A DNA stretch of 64,000 bases. It comes from Gautieria morchelliformis (Eukaryota > Basidiomycota > Agaricomycetes > Gomphales > Gomphaceae). Positions 1 to 9,986 of this stretch are shown one piece after another; positions within the stretch are counted from its first letter, which is position 1, and the number at the start of each line of letters is the position of its first letter. The translations under genes were made by a program, and so were the position numbers. The notes under the pieces are model-generated. The model was not told the DNA's origin. It saw only the letters and a program-made list of their open reading frames with translations, and did not search any database. The DNA is taken from assembly GCA_015179125.1 (NCBI GenBank), contig WHVA01000036.1:248001-312000 (forward strand). The letters run 5' to 3'.

Positions 1-2018
1 GGAACATGTGTTCGTCAATGCAGACGAACCCCTCAATCCGGATGGGGAGCTACTGCCCATGGATCAATACATTGAAGTATGGGCAGCAGCCGTGAGATGG
101 TCGACCACCCTCACAGAGAAAACGGAGGTGTGGACAGCTGAGGCCGCCGCCTTGCACGGACGTCCCAGACGGGACCCGGAGAGAGACATCGCCCCTGAAA
201 CCGATGATGACATCCACGCCATTGCTGCAGGCAATGACGGTACACCTCTGCACGTGAGCGTTGAGGGTGACATGGACCCGCCAAAGGTCCTGCGCAATGC
301 ATACCACAAAGACGCCATGTTCTCGAAGATCATGGCGCACCCGGATGCCCACCCAAGGCTCAGCATCAGGAATGGGCTGATATGGACAAAGAATCAGCTC
401 AAACGAGATGTCATCACCGTCCCCTGGACTGTTTTTTCACGGGGGAAGGAGGCTGATTGAAATCATAATCGATCACACACACAGGACCGTGGGTCACTAC
501 GGGCACATGAAGACTTCGAATTATATTCTAAGGGCATATTGGTGGCAAGGTATGGGCCCTGACATTGAGACGTTCTGCGTATCTTGCACAAGGTGCCAGA
601 TGAACAAAACTGGCACCCAGAAGCCCAAGGGGCCTGCTGCACAGCCTGCCCATCCCAGACAGGCTGTGGCATTTGATCGGAATCGAGTTCATGGGGCCGA
701 TGCCCAAATCAGATGGCTGTGATTACCTCATGGTAATCATAGACAGGCTGACTTTGCACGTCCACCTCATTCCAACGATGACGAGGGTCACAGCAAAGGA
801 AGCAGCCTGGCTATTCCTCAAGGAAGTTGTCAGGCTCCACGGAGTCCCCAACTCCATCATCTCCAATCGAGACTCAAAGTTCACGTCGATCTTCTGGCAT
901 GAACTTCAGTGGCTCATGGGGACAAAGCTCCTCATGCCTACTGCATTCCATCCACAAATGGATGGAGCCACCGAGTGGGCCAACCGCTCAATCGGACAGA
1001 TCCTACAGATGGTCATCAGAGACGACCAGAAGGACTGGGCACACAAGTGCCCGATGGTCGAAGTGGCCATCAACAGCAACGTCAGCGCCACCACAGGGTT
1101 CGCACCCTTCGAGCTGAACCATGGGTACATGCCGTGGATCGACATGCCCATGACAGCGGACTGTCAGGGTTCATGCGTTTCCTTCCACAAGTTTCTGTTT
1201 CCTTCCATGAGTTTCTGTCACCTCCCATCAGTTTCTGTCACCTTCCGTAACCTTCTACGAGTTTCTATCATTTTCCACGAGTTTCCACAACCTTCTACAA
1301 GTTTCCATCTCCCCTATTATATAAACCTTGCCAGTGCTATAAGACTGTAGCCAGTGTGGTGGCGTTTTCTCAGCTTGATCTCTGAGGATACCCACTACAC
1401 AGGCAAGTCCCCATGTATCTATTGTTGGTAGATTGTCATTGTCCTAGTATCGGCCCTTGAAAGGAGTGTCCGTGTGAGGGCAACACTAATGATGAAGCCA
1501 CAACCAAAAGATACTCAAGGAGATAAGAGTCGATACTAGGACAATGACCAACTGTGTAGTGGGTATCCTCAGTCTATAAATCTACCAACAATAGATACAT
1601 GGGGACTTGCCTGTGTAGTGGGTATCCTCAGATGACGGCGCACGATGCCATACTGGAGCACTGGGTGACGCAGGCGTTTCACGCAAATAAGAAACACCAA
1701 AATAGCGACATGTACGCGGTTGGTGACCGCATATACCTATCCACTCAGAACCTGACCCTGCCCAAAGGAAGGGCCAGGAAGCTGGTGCCGCGATACATTG
1801 GCCTGTATCGTGTAATTGAGGCCCACAGTGAGGCCTCGACGGTAACTCTTGAGCTACCAGATGAGCTGAAGAACAGGTGCGTTATGCCCGTCTTCCACAC
1901 CAGCCTCATACAACGATATGAGGCCAACAACAATGACCTATTCCCTCGTCAAGAAGCGAAGTTGTTCTACGACTTCAGCACAAACGACAAGGAGGAATGG
2001 CTCATCGACGAGATTTAA
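1..2018 (+). mobile_element. Ty3/gypsy pol fragment (gypsy-1), broken, runs off the left edge
   Basis: This is the 3' half of an old Ty3/gypsy polyprotein. In order it shows the linker before integrase (about 8-400), an HHCC zinc-binding module (about 465-625, with HRTVGHYGHMKT and CVSCTRCQMNK), the integrase catalytic core (about 673-1160, with FMGPMPKSDGCDYLMVI and FHPQMDGATEW) and the integrase C-terminal part (1632-2018, ending near KEEWLIDEI). The core and the C-terminal part are separated by an unrelated insertion of LTR pieces at 1162-1631. No LTR of its own was recognised in the window. It is broken in several places, and its sequence is unlike the B-family chromoviruses further right. 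Family assignment rests on integrase motifs I recognise; age is inferred as old because of the decay and the nested insertion. Confidence 0.85.
1162..1631. repeat. Head-to-head LTR fragments of the element-A family inserted in gypsy-1
   Basis: 1162-1455 matches the reverse complement of element A's LTR, starting TGTCAGGGTTC and carrying GTTTCTGTCACCTTCC-like tandem motifs. 1473-1631 matches the other end of the same LTR (TGTGAGGGCAACACTAATGA) in the opposite direction. The two pieces share an inverted overlap of about 75 bases (GTGTAGTGGGTATCCTCAG and its complement), so the insert could fold back on itself. It separates two parts of the gypsy-1 integrase. The flanks 1150-1161 and 1632-1643 are similar 12-mers differing at two positions, which could be an unusual target repeat or chance. 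Confidence 0.7.
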
Positions 2019-2938
2019 ACGGCCGCTGACACTCCAGTATGAGATGGATACTACTGTAATTATTATCTAACATAGGGCGATGCCCCAATAGATATAAATG
2101 GAAGGGGAGAAAAAAACTAGAGCGCTATGAGTGGAGACTGACCAGCATGCATGACCACAAACGAACGGATAAGTGTATCGCGGGAAGAGAGACATCAAAT
2201 CGATTTCCAGTGCGTGCTTGGCATGAGATGGAGTCAGCGCGAGCGCGAATGGAAGTGGGCAACCGTACGCGATGGCGCCCAGGCCAGACTCCTGAATGCT
2301 GGCTCATCCAAATGTACAAGCAAGTTAATACTTGGCAGTGATCAGCCGATTGCCCGGTGTGCGTGTACCAGTGCCACATTGCAACTTGCCATCACGTGCA
2401 CCGTGTGACCCCTGTCTTGGTAGGACTGCTTTGGTGCTGATCTACAACACCTTCGTGGCGAACGTCCTGCTCCCTTTCTGGTGCTGTTTTCGAGAAAAGG
2501 GTTAATTTACAATAACCAAGTGAACTTGAATGCAATGCGGTGCGTATCCACATGTACCCGTGTCATGGCAATAATTAAAGGCATTTACCCAAGGGCTCCC
2601 GTGGAGTCCTTGTGAATCTATGGTCAACGTGGTGTAGCTAGAGGCCGTTTCTTCAGAGACTTGGCAGCCGGGGACTGTCCCACATGACGAGGTACAGCTG
2701 GTGGCACCTGCCCCCGGGCGATTGCTTGTATACCTGCAGACGGTAAGGGTATCCCGTAAAGTGATGTTCATCTCGAGTTTCATGTCCAAGGGTGACAGGA
2801 GGTTGTCCACGCTCCATCGTTGGATGATGAGTAGCTAGTACTAACGGCAAACTGCCTTCCATCTGACCCATTCCTCGAGAATCCCTTCATGCACCCTGCT
2901 CATGTTCCTGTGCTTCGTCGCCATCTGCTTCACAGGAT
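2019..2938. other. No recognised gene
   Basis: Open frames of 60-100 codons occur on both strands (for example 2502-2810 minus, rich in Cys and Ser) but none resembles a family I know. The start of this stretch, just after the gypsy-1 integrase, contains a purine-rich run near 2100-2115 (GGAAGGGGAGAAAAAAA) that could be a polypurine tract. No LTR was recognised after it. Confidence 0.4.
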
Positions 2939-3655
2939 GTGAACTTATGCTTCTTCTATGCTCTACGCCTTTGCTCGCAACCTTGTCTTCCATTGGTGTT
3001 CCATGATGCTTACTTCGATGGCAAGATCGATTTCAAGGGTGAGCGTTACATGTACGTTTATACCGACGCCCTTGCTGAAGCCCGTACAGGTGATGTGCTG
3101 GACATTATGGAACTCTGTCATTATTGGGCCAGATTCAACTTCACGCCCGATTTTTCAAAGATGTTCTCAAACGTTTCATTCCTGATGTCGTATTCCATTC
3201 TCAGGGCCAGGACGAGGAGCAAGTACGAGACCACTATGATTGTGCGTGCGCCTATTTTTCACAAAACAAAATTGTGCCTACCGTGCAGGTGGCGTTCAAA
3301 CGGTGATGATTTCTACGAGTGGTTACTGGGTCCACGCATAGTCTACACTTCGGCGGTCGTGAGACTTGACCTGGAACGAGAGGAAACTCTGGAGGAGCTG
3401 CAGGACAATAGGCTCACCCTCGTGCGAGAAGCTGGACCAAGAACCTACGGGCTACTGACTTTGGTTGCGGCTGGGGCACGCTCGCAGCGTTTGCCGCCAA
3501 GAACTATTGTTGCGACGTCAGTGGCGTCCCCCTTGCAAAAACAACCTTTGTTTGGGAATGAGCGTATAGCGACTAACGGCGGGGACCCTGATTGTGCTCG
3601 TATACTTTCTGTGATTATAGCGATATCTCTGCTCTCTTTCCTCTGCCATTCTTGA
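2939..3655 (+). pseudogene. Possible BTB/POZ-type protein remnant
   Basis: The open frame carries YMYVYTDALAEARTGDVLD followed by IMELCHYWARF. This matches the pattern of the C-terminal helices of BTB/POZ domains (aromatic-rich YxYTD, then a DVL..ME.C.YW helix pair). A neighbouring frame (3124-3306) continues with IPDVVFHSQ and EEQVRDHYDCACAYF, and the 3300-3500 part is again open in the first frame, so the reading frame changes more than once within 600 bases. That fits either a gene with short introns or a decayed copy; I cannot place convincing splice sites throughout. BTB proteins are protein-interaction adaptors common in large fungal families. The assignment is from motif shape only and could be wrong. 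It lies directly before an R1 repeat copy. Confidence 0.3.
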
Positions 3656-4560
3656 CGTCATCAACCTACCCAACCAAGGCGGATCTGCGGCTTTCCAGGT
3701 TACGTTGCATAAGAATCTAAATGCATACCATCGTCTCGAGGGCGTTAAAAGCCATACGTCGATTAAAGTCACCCCAAAAAGCTTTGAAAGGAGATATAGT
3801 AAGCCGCCCTAGCCTTCACTTTTCATATGTCTAACTATGCTGGCAGTCCCGTCATCTGATTTACTCATGGTGTTCGCGTAAACAGTTGCCTACATGCTAG
3901 ATCTACAACCGAGTGCCAAATGACATGGTAACTGGTATATGATACGTTTTGCGTTCTTTTGTTGGATTGAATGGGTGTGTTTTGAGCGACTCCTCTCGCT
4001 ATTAGGCTTTTGGTCGCGAATGCTGTGTAGGATGCGAATCGGTCAAGCTCTATAGCCCTGCTTCTGGACGGATATGGATATTTGTCTCGAAATTTTTATT
4101 TTTATTTGTCTCCCATCCGCTGGGCAGCCATTGTAGCACTCACGGCAAATATCTGCCCGGTCTCTACGAACGCAAGGCTGCGCACTTCTCAAGTCATGGG
4201 ACCACTCTGTTTCCAAGGCCATCTTGACACAGTATGTAGCTCAACGGCTAGTCCAAATGCATAGGTTTAATATAATATTTCACGAATCAGACATGGTCAT
4301 GTGCATGGTGAGGTGGTCATTGGGGTTTCGAATTCGAGGTTGGCCGTCACGTTCTGCCTCGCCTTCTGAATATCGGCGACTCTGATGTGGAAGGAGGTCT
4401 GGGAGGGCGCTGCACGCATTGAGGGTCGAAGGTTCAACTAAACAGCCGTCCTGGCACATTGAGCAATATGGAAGTGTGGAACGTGAAACATGTTAAAGTG
4501 AAAGTCACGACTCAGTCGGGCCAGCAAGTGCTGGGATCATGAGGCCTGAGGCACGATTCA
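3632..4560 (+). repeat. Dispersed repeat R1, copy a
   Basis: This non-coding repeat is shared with 8375-8885, 27022-27770 and 46525-46945, all in the same orientation. Landmarks are CTCTGCCATTCTTGACGTCA near the start, a central GTAAGCCGCCCTAGCCTTCA, and later ATCTACAACCGAGTGCCAAA. The later half (about 4080-4560) is shared only with copy c at 27.3-27.8 kb, including CTACGAACGCAAGG/CTACGAACATATGG and CTCGCCTTCTGAATAT. No coding capacity, LTR or terminal inverted repeat was recognised. It sits just upstream of zinc-finger gene Z1. Confidence 0.7.
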
Positions 4561-4862
4561 AGATCTGAGTCGAGGTACCTATGATCTGCCGCTGTGATGT
4601 ACTACAGTGTTGATAGGTGGTAAGCTCAACATTTATATATATATTCCCACGATCCTCTGTTCCCAGTGCGAGTTGACGAGCAAGGGAATTACGCTCATGC
4701 ACTGGCGCCCGCGTCACATACCTCGCTCATCCAGAGAACCCAGACAACGGTGTTTTTCGGAATCACTTGTAAAATAGGTCGTAATACAACAAATACATCA
4801 AATTCAAAACACAAACGTTATCGCATTGGAGACTTCACGACGTTGACATACATTTACTCCTT

Positions 4863-5885
4863 CTACTTGCTTTTCGTGAGGCAGCTCCTTTCATGCTTGT
4901 CCCGGTAATCTTTCCGGGCATAAAGATGGTGACTAGTGAAAAAAAAATTTTTTTTGAATACGCGAACTACATAAACGGAATGGGAAAATGTGCCTACCAG
5001 CCACCACACTCATAGATCTTGCCTTGGGTCTTCGTAGTCACATGCCGAATGCCTTCAGGCCTACCCACAAAGTATTTTCCGCTGTGAGAAGTTGATCAGA
5101 ATGAAGCCCCCAATGCTCACGGCTAGTGATAGACGTACCAGGTGCACTTGAACGGTTTCAACTCCTGAAGGTGGGCCCGGCGAATGTGAGATTGGACCTG
5201 TTTCCTGGTCCCGATGAAGTGACATTGGGGTGAACCCTGCTGAAAATAGTTACAGCAGTATTTTCTGACGCCGTTGGCTTTGACCGTGATGATATATTGT
5301 TGGAGGTCGGCTGCCTTGGCGATGGGATAAAGCTGCGTGAGACTGTGTTCAGCGCTATTGTCCAGGCCGAAAGCTGCCATGAGGGGAAGTCATCGTCGAG
5401 TCCCACGTTCTAGAGTGAAAGGTACATACACATGGCTCCCTGACTTGCAGTGGAGCCAGACATCGTGAGGTTTGTTGAAGAGACTGCGAGGGAAAGCTCA
5501 CGGTGGTGATACAGGATACAAATGCATGACTCACATGCGACCTCGCAATTGTGCAGGCAGGGGGCTGTAATGATGAAAGTCACCATCGAGTCTCGTGTTC
5601 CGCGGGAATGGAAGGCACACACCACCTATAGCTTCCTGGCTCAGATTGAAACCGGACATGGTGACGTTCATGAGAATGGCTGCGATGGAAATTCCTGTGT
5701 GTATTTCTGAGATAAATGACTGGGTGTGAATGAACCAGCATGCTCACGAGTGTCGCCCATCGAATGAGATATAAGGTAAGCGAGTGTCGGGAAGACCATG
5801 GGCATGAGTGAATATAAAGACGAAGGGGGGCGTGTTGTGCACCGTGAGACGAATATACAGGCTGTCCCAGCCCGTCGCTGTCCAT
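4863..5885 (-). CDS. Three-finger C2H2/C2HC-type zinc-finger protein Z1 (spliced)
   Basis: A spliced minus-strand gene. The last three exons are clear: from about 5380 down to 5139, then 5081-4998, then 4932-4863 ending in a stop. They are joined by GT..AG introns at 5082-5138 and 4933-4997, with phases that agree across all four paralogues. The joined exons give three zinc-binding modules: CCNYF..QCHF..HIRRAH, then CTCGKYF..GIRHV, then ECGGCHHLYARKDYRDKH..SC. Such fingers usually bind nucleic acid, but the target is unknown. Upstream exons are less certain. A start near 5883-5885 (MDSDGLGQPVYSS) is conserved with Z3, followed by a short intron with donor GTGAGC and acceptor CTCAG. A weak TATA-like AGATGTAAAAACC lies about 100 bases upstream. 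I do not recognise the family. Middle exon joins are unresolved, so the gene may be intact or decayed. Confidence 0.6.
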
Positions 5886-6329
5886 AACACTGTGGGAGGA
5901 CATATGTTTTGAACAATTGTGGTGTAATAGAAAGCAAATTGGGGAGATAGGGGGATGTAGTGTGGGTGGTGTGACGAGGTTTTTACATCTGTTGGCCATT
6001 TGGAAAGCCAGAGCGCTTCCACGGGATCCCCAGGTCGAAGACAACCCCATCGTGATGGAAAGGGCGCCGGGTATCTCGATATGGTACTGGCAACTGCGCG
6101 CTAGCATGATTCTAGGAAAGAGGCAAGTACTTGAAGGCAAAGCTCGTTGCAACCAAGTGGTTAAGATGAAGAGGGGCGCCAGGATCTGGGACAGGTCCAA
6201 ACGTTCTAAGCGGAGGTATCTCATTGGAGCTGACTGCTTCATATGAAGCGAGGCACCAGGATACTATATGCCAAAACTTTGCAGCAATATTCCGTATTAG
6301 TGGTTGTGATGACAGAAGATCAACAGTGT

Positions 6330-8374
6330 CGCGACCCCACCGGTACACGAAGAAGAAGGGAGCATTCACAACGTAGACAACGCAGAGAAGTGCACCGGTA
6401 TTACACGGAGTTTTGGCCTCGCATCTGGATGTTGATGGACATGCTTGGAGTGGGCGCTACGGCCTTACTTATGAACACAGCCACCCACCAATAACCCACA
6501 CCCCCCATCTTACGGTCAGCATCCCACTCGTGAGTCATGTGCTGCGGTGAGCCCAGCGTCTTTTGCAGGAGCTTCCAGCTTCATACGCAGTGCGACGTCA
6601 GACATGGCCTGAGGATACATGTGGCGGCACTGCAGATTACCTTCATAGGCTGATGCACGTGGCTGACATCTACATATATAGTCATGTGCATGACCCCCGA
6701 AGCCGCCGACTGCCTAAAAGCATAACAAGTTGATTTCCTTTTCCGACAGCGGGGAATGTGAATCGTGACAGATGCCTTCCCACGCCCCGGACCCGGAGTC
6801 TGGCGCACACGTGCCCTGTGTCCAGATTGCATTCCCAAGGTGAGAGACAATAATGTCGGACTTAGCTTCGCATGTTGAATGTTCCTGATTTCAATTCAAT
6901 CAGTAGATGTCGAGCACCGTAGGCGCCGCTTTTCGCCCTGTGCATCTCGATTGCGGCGCTCTCCTTTTGCACAGGTAGTTTTGGCTCTCCAGGCTCGCTT
7001 GCCGCCCTCATACTAATCTTTTGCGTCGATCGCCTCTTTTCCCTCCCTCGCTTTCCCTTTATATCCCTGCTTGGCATACAGGCTTTTTCGCCCGGGTTTT
7101 TGACTGTCATACACTTTCGTCAGGTACTTACTTCGTCTCGCATGTACTTCATCCATAGGTTTGGTTGAATCAGCTCTTTTGGTTGCCGCTGCCTCGATAG
7201 GCGCCGGCGACACAGATTCTTCGTGAGAGCCCTCCTCGGGTCGCTTCTCGGGGCAAGCGGAATTCGGCGTTTATTTGGTCTCTCTCGGGCCGAGAGACAC
7301 AAAAGCCTACCCGATAGCCGAGAGTCTCGGCTATCGGGTAGAAGCGTGCGCCGCGGCTCCGCGATCGGGCCCAGTCTGCATAGCGTGTGAGTTTCTGGCT
7401 CTTCCCTTGCGATCATCAAATCGCTAGGTAGGCGAGACTACATTTCACAGAAGTGAACCTTTGAGTTTTCTTCGCAATTTCTTCCCTTCCGCTCACAAAC
7501 CGCTCCGCCCCCGACTTCCCCATTCCAGTTGGTGCGATTCTCTTCCCTCTCCACTTGCGTTCCGCGGCACACCCCCCTGTCCTCCTATACCTGTTCTTCG
7601 CAGTGAGTTTCTGACACCTGGCCAATCATATCCCTCTGCTCACCTTCATCTTCACCACCGGCCTTCTTCTCCTATGAGGTAGATTTCTCGCTCAATTATT
7701 GCCAGTTCCGCTCCGCTCCTCCGTGCGTCTCTTGTCTTCGCAGGGCGTGACTCGTGAGTTTCGAACCCTGTCGCTTTCATTTCCGCTCCTTCATCCATCG
7801 ACAATCTCTTGACAGTTGACTATTTATTTGCGATATACGCCTCACCTTGCTGTCCTCCTCTGACACCAGCCTCCTCTCAGACGGTGAATTCCCAGAGTAC
7901 ACATTTCGACATGCATAACCGAGAACATTCAGGGCACCTCCCACCTCATTCTGGCCTTCTCCATCACCTCCACGCCAGTAGGTTTTGTCATTTTTGTCCA
8001 GAGAGTGGTGCATTGCTCCCATGTGCTTGACGCCCAAGAGTGAAACTTTATCTTCTGCTGTGGTTTGCCATCTGTCGATCAACCACCGGAGGCCTTTTAA
8101 ATTCCCCAGAACATGCGCAGATAATATCTGGAGGAGACACCGCTTATTTATCTACGCCAAGACACGTTCAGCCTATGGATCATACCGACTTGTCTCTCCT
8201 CGTGCAACTACCTGAACACCCACAAATTCTTGACACACATACGACCCCTGCCATAGATTTGGGTCCACACCGAAATATCAGTAAACTATGGTCTAAAGCT
8301 GTATATGCTCTATATAGGCCTAACCGGGATACTGTATATACAGACAGTACATAAGTACTGCACTTGCGGTGTAC
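6330..8374. other. Duplicated non-coding block, partner of 44.5-46.5 kb
   Basis: No gene is recognised. The sequence is a diverged duplicate of about 44550-46520. Examples are GGCGGCACTGCAGATTA at 6613 and 44813, and CTTCCCCATTCCAGTTGGTG at 7514 versus a near copy at 45891. 7440-7800 is pyrimidine-rich, with TTCGCAGTGAGTTTC-like motifs resembling splice junctions repeated several times, so an untranslated or spliced non-coding transcript is possible but not shown. The strong palindromes at 7279-7341 have no counterpart in the partner block. Confidence 0.5.
7279..7341. repeat. Two adjacent palindromes
   Basis: 7307-7323 (CTACCCGATAGCCGAGA) is followed by one base and then by its perfect reverse complement at 7325-7341, giving 17-bp arms with a 1-base centre. 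Just before it, 7281-7288 and 7290-7297 form a second palindrome (TCTCTCGG, one base, CCGAGAGA). Both contain CCGAGAG. The paralogous block at 45.4-45.6 kb lacks them, so they were gained here or lost there. A perfect hairpin this long outside a gene suggests a small foldback element or a protein-binding dyad. Confidence 0.8.
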
Positions 8375-8885
8375 AAAAACTGACTTTCTAATAAAGGCAA
8401 AGTTATCGCCAAGTAGGGGGGCGCTGGTATAGGATATAGATATATTTTTTGGCATACTCAACTATTGTGGGACGGTAAATAATCCATTCTCCGTTCTCTT
8501 TCCTCTGCCATTCTTGACGTCATCAACCTACCCGGCCGAGGCGGATCTGCGGCTTTCCAGATTACGCTGCACAAGAGTCTAAATGCGTACCATCGTATCG
8601 AGGTTAAATACGAAATATTTTGGACATGCCTTATCCAGAGACTACAGTGCAGTCTGATGCTCTCCTATAACACCGCCACATGCCCACGTAATTCGCCGGT
8701 TTCGGGTGTCGTATTAGATAATCAAATAGTTCCTTCTGTAACCTCCCCTCTCACCACTGTGACCAACACGTGTCCCCAGATTTCGCCACCGCCCAATCCA
8801 GCGTCCCTTCCTCTGCGTTAAAAACCATGCGTCCATTAAAGTCACCCCCAAAAAGGAGATATCGTAAGCCGCCCTAGCCTTCACT
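8375..8885 (+). repeat. Dispersed repeat R1, copy b
   Basis: Matches copy d (46525-46945) from ACTGACTTTCTAATAAAGGC onward and copy a from CTCTGCCATTCTTGACGTCA. About 210 bases (roughly 8604-8817) interrupt it relative to the other copies. The match ends abruptly at GCCTTCACT, where the sequence CCCAGTGAGAATCGACCC begins; in copy c the same motif in reverse complement abuts the same point of R1. Confidence 0.7.
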
Positions 8886-9672
8886 CCCAGTGAGAATCGA
8901 CCCGGATCCAGGGATGTCGCAGCGGTTCAGATCGGTGAAAACCACTGACCCGGTCTGATCATGCTGGATCGGAGAAATGATACCACTTTTATCGGTTCAC
9001 GTCGGTGTAGATCGGATGAATAGAATTTATTATATCTTTTGTTATCGGTTCCGGGAAGATCATATATGTTACGGTTCAAATATGATGACATCGGTTTGGG
9101 CTTTATTTACAAATATTGTAATACTGCTGGGACCGATCCCAGCAGGTCCCCCGGTCCCAACCGATCACCTCAGGTTCCCCGTCCTCAACCGATCCCACCC
9201 GACCCACCACTCCCGGTACACGAAGAAATATAGTATGCTGGAAAATGCCTCATGTAGGGGATGGAGACGGACAAGGCGGCGTTGTCGGTAAGCGGACGGG
9301 TGAGGATGCGTGAGTGCGCCAGTCGTAGGGAGGTGGGCTAGTCTAAAAATCTCGAAAAAAGCATTAAAAAGTCTGTAAAAAACCTTTTTCCCATCTTAAC
9401 ATCAGCCAATACACACAGCTTTGATGAGGAACTGTCTTTAGAATATTCCTTGAATTTTCTTGCATTTTTTCGCCAATTATTCTGACCTCCTTGGCTCAAA
9501 ACTGCTTTACTGTGCTTGACAAAGGCTATGAACCCATGAGAGTCCATAACTTTGTCATCGGCGCTCAATTTCGAACTCCGACCGGAGCGATGCTAATTCA
9601 GAGCCGCACGTCCTAAACACCCACAACTCCGACACTTTGGCTCTTTCAATCTCAGCTGGTGAGATTGGGAAT
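8886..9672. other. Possible DNA-transposon end fragment, then no recognised gene
   Basis: 8886-8903 (CCCAGTGAGAATCGACCC) is the reverse complement of 27004-27021, and both abut R1 at the same CTTCACT position, as two ends of one inverted-repeat element would. 8900-9230 is full of GATCGGT/ACCGATC motifs. 9338-9568 (minus) is a 76-codon open frame, Lys- and Ser-rich, that I do not recognise. No transposase is visible. Confidence 0.35.
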
Positions 9673-9895
9673 TGTTAGTAATCGGAACGATGACACTGCC
9701 GAGGCAGAGCCGGCACGCATTTAGCCGGAGGTTCGAGATCGCTCTCGACCCCGGGTTGCTGGTGCGCCGGCATCGCATCGGCACAGCAGCTCGAAGGGAT
9801 TGGTAATATAATGAACATTATAATTTGTATATAAAGGAACGATCTACTTGAGATCAAGATAGAACAACAGATCATATTTACTCCTTCGTTCCACA
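9673..9895 (+). repeat. 5' LTR of copia-H
   Basis: 223 bp, TGTTAG..TTCCACA. It contains a TATA-like TATATAAAGG around 9830 that would place transcription start in its last quarter. It is identical by eye to the 3' LTR. Confidence 0.93.
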
Positions 9896-9914
9896 GGTTA
9901 TGGGCCCCGCGCAT
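9896..9914 (+). promoter_or_regulatory. Primer-binding site of copia-H (half-tRNA type)
   Basis: GGTTATGGGCCCCGCGCAT directly after the LTR. Its complement reads as an anticodon stem-loop containing CAU (GGGCCCATAACC), as in initiator tRNA-Met. Drosophila copia and yeast Ty5 are known to prime from a 5' half of this tRNA, and the position here fits that mode. Confidence 0.75.
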
Positions 9915-9986
9915 AACTAAACTATTACACATCTAGCTTACTCCAAATCACACTCTATACTCCAACGACTCAATAACCGATCGACG

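Noticed and set aside
8604-8821. TTAA at both sides of a ~210-base insertion in R1 copy b, as for a piggyBac-type element
   Set aside because: Alignment with the other R1 copies places the break a few bases away from the TTAA, and the insert has no inverted repeats. The TTAA match is probably chance.
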